Assembly (NCBI GenBank): GCA_014730295.1
Contig: WJIN01000318.1
Span: 1-25,732, forward strand
Length of the DNA: 25,732 nt
Source: Promethearchaeota archaeon
GTDB taxonomy: Archaea; Asgardarchaeota; Lokiarchaeia; Sigynarchaeales; SOKP01
Direction of reading: 5' to 3'
The notes beneath the pieces were generated by a model. It was not told where the DNA came from and did no database searches. It worked only from the letters and a program-made list of their open reading frames with translations. Below, one piece after another: positions 24,221 to 25,732 of the stretch (positions within the stretch are counted from its first letter, which is position 1; each line of letters begins with the position of its first letter). Made by a program: the position numbers and the translations under genes.

Positions 24221-25732
24221 ATGGTTGAAGAGAAAGTTTTAAAATTAAACCCTTTGAAACATAAGAAATTGGACCTGGTAATCATCGAGAGTGAATTTCC
24301 AATCGACTGGTATTTCGAAAAAGATAAAAAGCGGGATGATAATTTGGCTTGGAATCTAAACATAGTATCAAAAGAATATGTTGATCTTATGGAAAAATAT
24401 ATAGATAAATATCAACCAGATTTTGCTGTCGAAGAAAAAGGTAATAGAGATCCTGAATTACTTGAAGATGACCCATTGAGAAGCTTGTTTAAGAGTAAAA
24501 AGATTCCATATTCGATGGTTGACATTTCTGAAAATGCGGAAGATTATTTAAGAGCAACCTTAGATCAACATAACTACTTGATTAGACAATTGAACGCCAA
24601 AATAGATACTATGGTAAAGCAAAATAAGGGTGTTGCTCCGAAAGAGAATCCAACTTTCCAGCAAATTGTCTTATGGAAAGAATATCTACAACGAGAATAT
24701 GATCAACAAGAAGATGAGGTAAGATATGAAGTAAGAGAAGCATGGATGATGATGAAAATTGTTAACCTTGCCAAGGCGATGGAAAAAGATAAACTGAAGG
24801 GAATATTTATCTGCGATTTATCTCACTTCAGAGGAATTAATGACCTATCTGAGGATTTGAATATAAAGACCAAACAAATCAAGTTAGAGAAAAAAGTTTC
24901 TGTTGAAAATAGTCCTATTGTTATAAATACTGATGGTGGAATGGAAAGAATAAAAAACAATGATAAGCAACTGACGCAATCACTTATTGAATTATCAGGT
25001 ATAAAAATCAAGAAAAAGGATAATTCAGAAAAAATATGTTATTTCTTTGATACAGATGATTATGCATCTCCCTTTGATATTAATATGGCATATGATGCGG
25101 GTTTTGATGTAGTCGTTCCTGTAAGTAATATGAGAGCCGATAAGGTTCCTCAGTTGGTCCAAGATGCGATCTTCTCAAGAAAACCGAAAGCACCTACAAC
25201 ATTTTTTATTGGCGGAGCTAATGTGAAAGAAGGAGAAAAGATCGCAAAAAAAGTTCAAGAATCATTAGTCACTCCATTCGAATGTCCAGTTATTATAGAC
25301 CCAAGAGGATCTCATACGACTGCCTCCGCTGTAGTGGCGAAAACATTGAAAGTAGCACATGAAAAACATGGAGTGGAATCTTTAGAAGGTAAAAAGGTAG
25401 CTATAATGGGTGCTGGACCAGTAGCGAGAATAGCGGCAATATTAGCTGCTAAAGAAAAGGCCGAAACATATATAATAGAGACATGGGATAAAGCTAGTGA
25501 AGAATCTATAAAAGCTCTCGCGCAAGAGCTCAATGCTGAGGCAGGAGAAGGGGCTACAGAAATCGTTGGAGTTTTTGCGCCAACTGTAGATAAACGGGTA
25601 GAAGTTATACAAGACGCGGATGTGATTTGGTCTTTAGCTGCCGCTGGAGTAGAAGTTCTTGCTGGCGAAGCAATGAAAAATCTAAAGGGTACTAAACTCG
25701 TCGTTGACATCAATTTAGTTCCTCCTTATGGA
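24221..25732 (+). CDS. mtdB: TraB-like domain fused to methylene-H4MPT dehydrogenase (MtdB-type), 3' end outside the window
   Basis: 504 codons are open to the window end, without a stop. GGTGAG lies eight bases before the ATG. Residues 1-265 look like a TraB/PrgY-type domain: VSKEYVDLMEKYIDKYQPDF then VEEKGNRDPEL (about 49-80), IPYSMVDI (95-102), and EVREAWMMMKIVNLAK followed by GIFICDLSHFRGINDL (169-209). From residue 271 the protein follows MtdB: CYFFDTDDYASPFDINMAYD, FFIGGANVKEGEK (328-340), DPRGSHTTASA, the NAD(P) loop MGAGPVARIAA (396-406) and VVDINLVPPYG at the edge. MtdB oxidises or forms methylene-tetrahydromethanopterin with NAD(P); in this cell it would link the C1 branch of the Wood-Ljungdahl pathway to pyridine nucleotides. 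The fusion partner is unexpected, and its role is unknown. Confidence 0.82.
   Translation, partial: MVEEKVLKLNPLKHKKLDLVIIESEFPIDWYFEKDKKRDDNLAWNLNIVSKEYVDLMEKYIDKYQPDFAVEEKGNRDPELLEDDPLRSLFKSKKIPYSMVDISENAEDYLRATLDQHNYLIRQLNAKIDTMVKQNKGVAPKENPTFQQIVLWKEYLQREYDQQEDEVRYEVREAWMMMKIVNLAKAMEKDKLKGIFICDLSHFRGINDLSEDLNIKTKQIKLEKKVSVENSPIVINTDGGMERIKNNDKQLTQSLIELSGIKIKKKDNSEKICYFFDTDDYASPFDINMAYDAGFDVVVPVSNMRADKVPQLVQDAIFSRKPKAPTTFFIGGANVKEGEKIAKKVQESLVTPFECPVIIDPRGSHTTASAVVAKTLKVAHEKHGVESLEGKKVAIMGAGPVARIAAILAAKEKAETYIIETWDKASEESIKALAQELNAEAGEGATEIVGVFAPTVDKRVEVIQDADVIWSLAAAGVEVLAGEAMKNLKGTKLVVDINLVPPYG

Noticed and set aside
25312..25713. 133-codon minus-strand frame near the right edge
   Set aside because: It is antisense to the MtdB domain, which has clear family motifs on the plus strand.
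1..25732. tRNA or rRNA genes, CRISPR repeats, insertion sequences
   Set aside because: No cloverleaf-like GC-rich segment, regularly spaced repeat, transposase motif or terminal inverted repeat was seen in any gap on either strand by eye.

Overview
The window is AT-rich archaeal DNA, and the gene content fits an Asgard archaeon of the Lokiarchaeia/Promethearchaeota type. The evidence is a Taw2-type wyosine enzyme, TATA-like boxes with short or absent leaders, GGTGA-type ribosome sites, an IFT52-like GIFT domain protein, an Mvh/Hdr hydrogenase module, and several large proteins of a kind I associate with Asgard genomes. The lineage is inferred from gene content only; there is no rRNA, tRNA, CRISPR array or recognisable mobile element in the window.

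Left part (1-9.5 kb): the 3' end of an unidentified gene, an AMP-forming acyl-CoA synthetase (minus), then a plus-strand run of Taw2 tRNA(Phe) modification enzyme, a GIFT/ribbon-helix-helix/coiled-coil protein, a THUMP/Trm11-like methyltransferase with an altered catalytic motif, and endonuclease III with a Cys-to-His change in its Fe-S motif. A rhomboid protease (minus) is divergent from a degenerate PCMT-like protein with a coiled-coil tail, followed by a DJ-1/PfpI protein (minus).

Middle (9.7-17.8 kb): a DUF1015 protein, a 700-residue beta-repeat protein without a signal peptide (minus), a cysteine-rich YkgJ-like protein, a small Mrr-like PD-(D/E)XK protein, a membrane protein ending in a NUDIX hydrolase domain, and a dolichol/phytol-kinase-like membrane protein (minus).

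Right part (17.9-25.7 kb) is the most interesting. A minus-strand operon encodes HdrA fused to MvhD, then MvhG, then MvhA: an electron-transfer [NiFe] hydrogenase module without HdrBC nearby. The HdrA-MvhD protein carries a winged-helix DNA-binding domain at its N-terminus, and the first half of that domain is encoded upstream of the first standard start codon. MvhA ends exactly at the histidine where maturation proteases normally cut. Across a regulatory-looking intergenic region with nested inverted repeats lie a small SAM methyltransferase and a plus-strand pair: a TraB-like protein and a second, paralogous TraB-like domain fused to an MtdB-type methylene-tetrahydromethanopterin dehydrogenase, cut by the window end. 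Hydrogen/heterodisulfide electron flow and one-carbon metabolism therefore sit side by side, and their promoters share short sequence elements, which suggests (but does not prove) common control.
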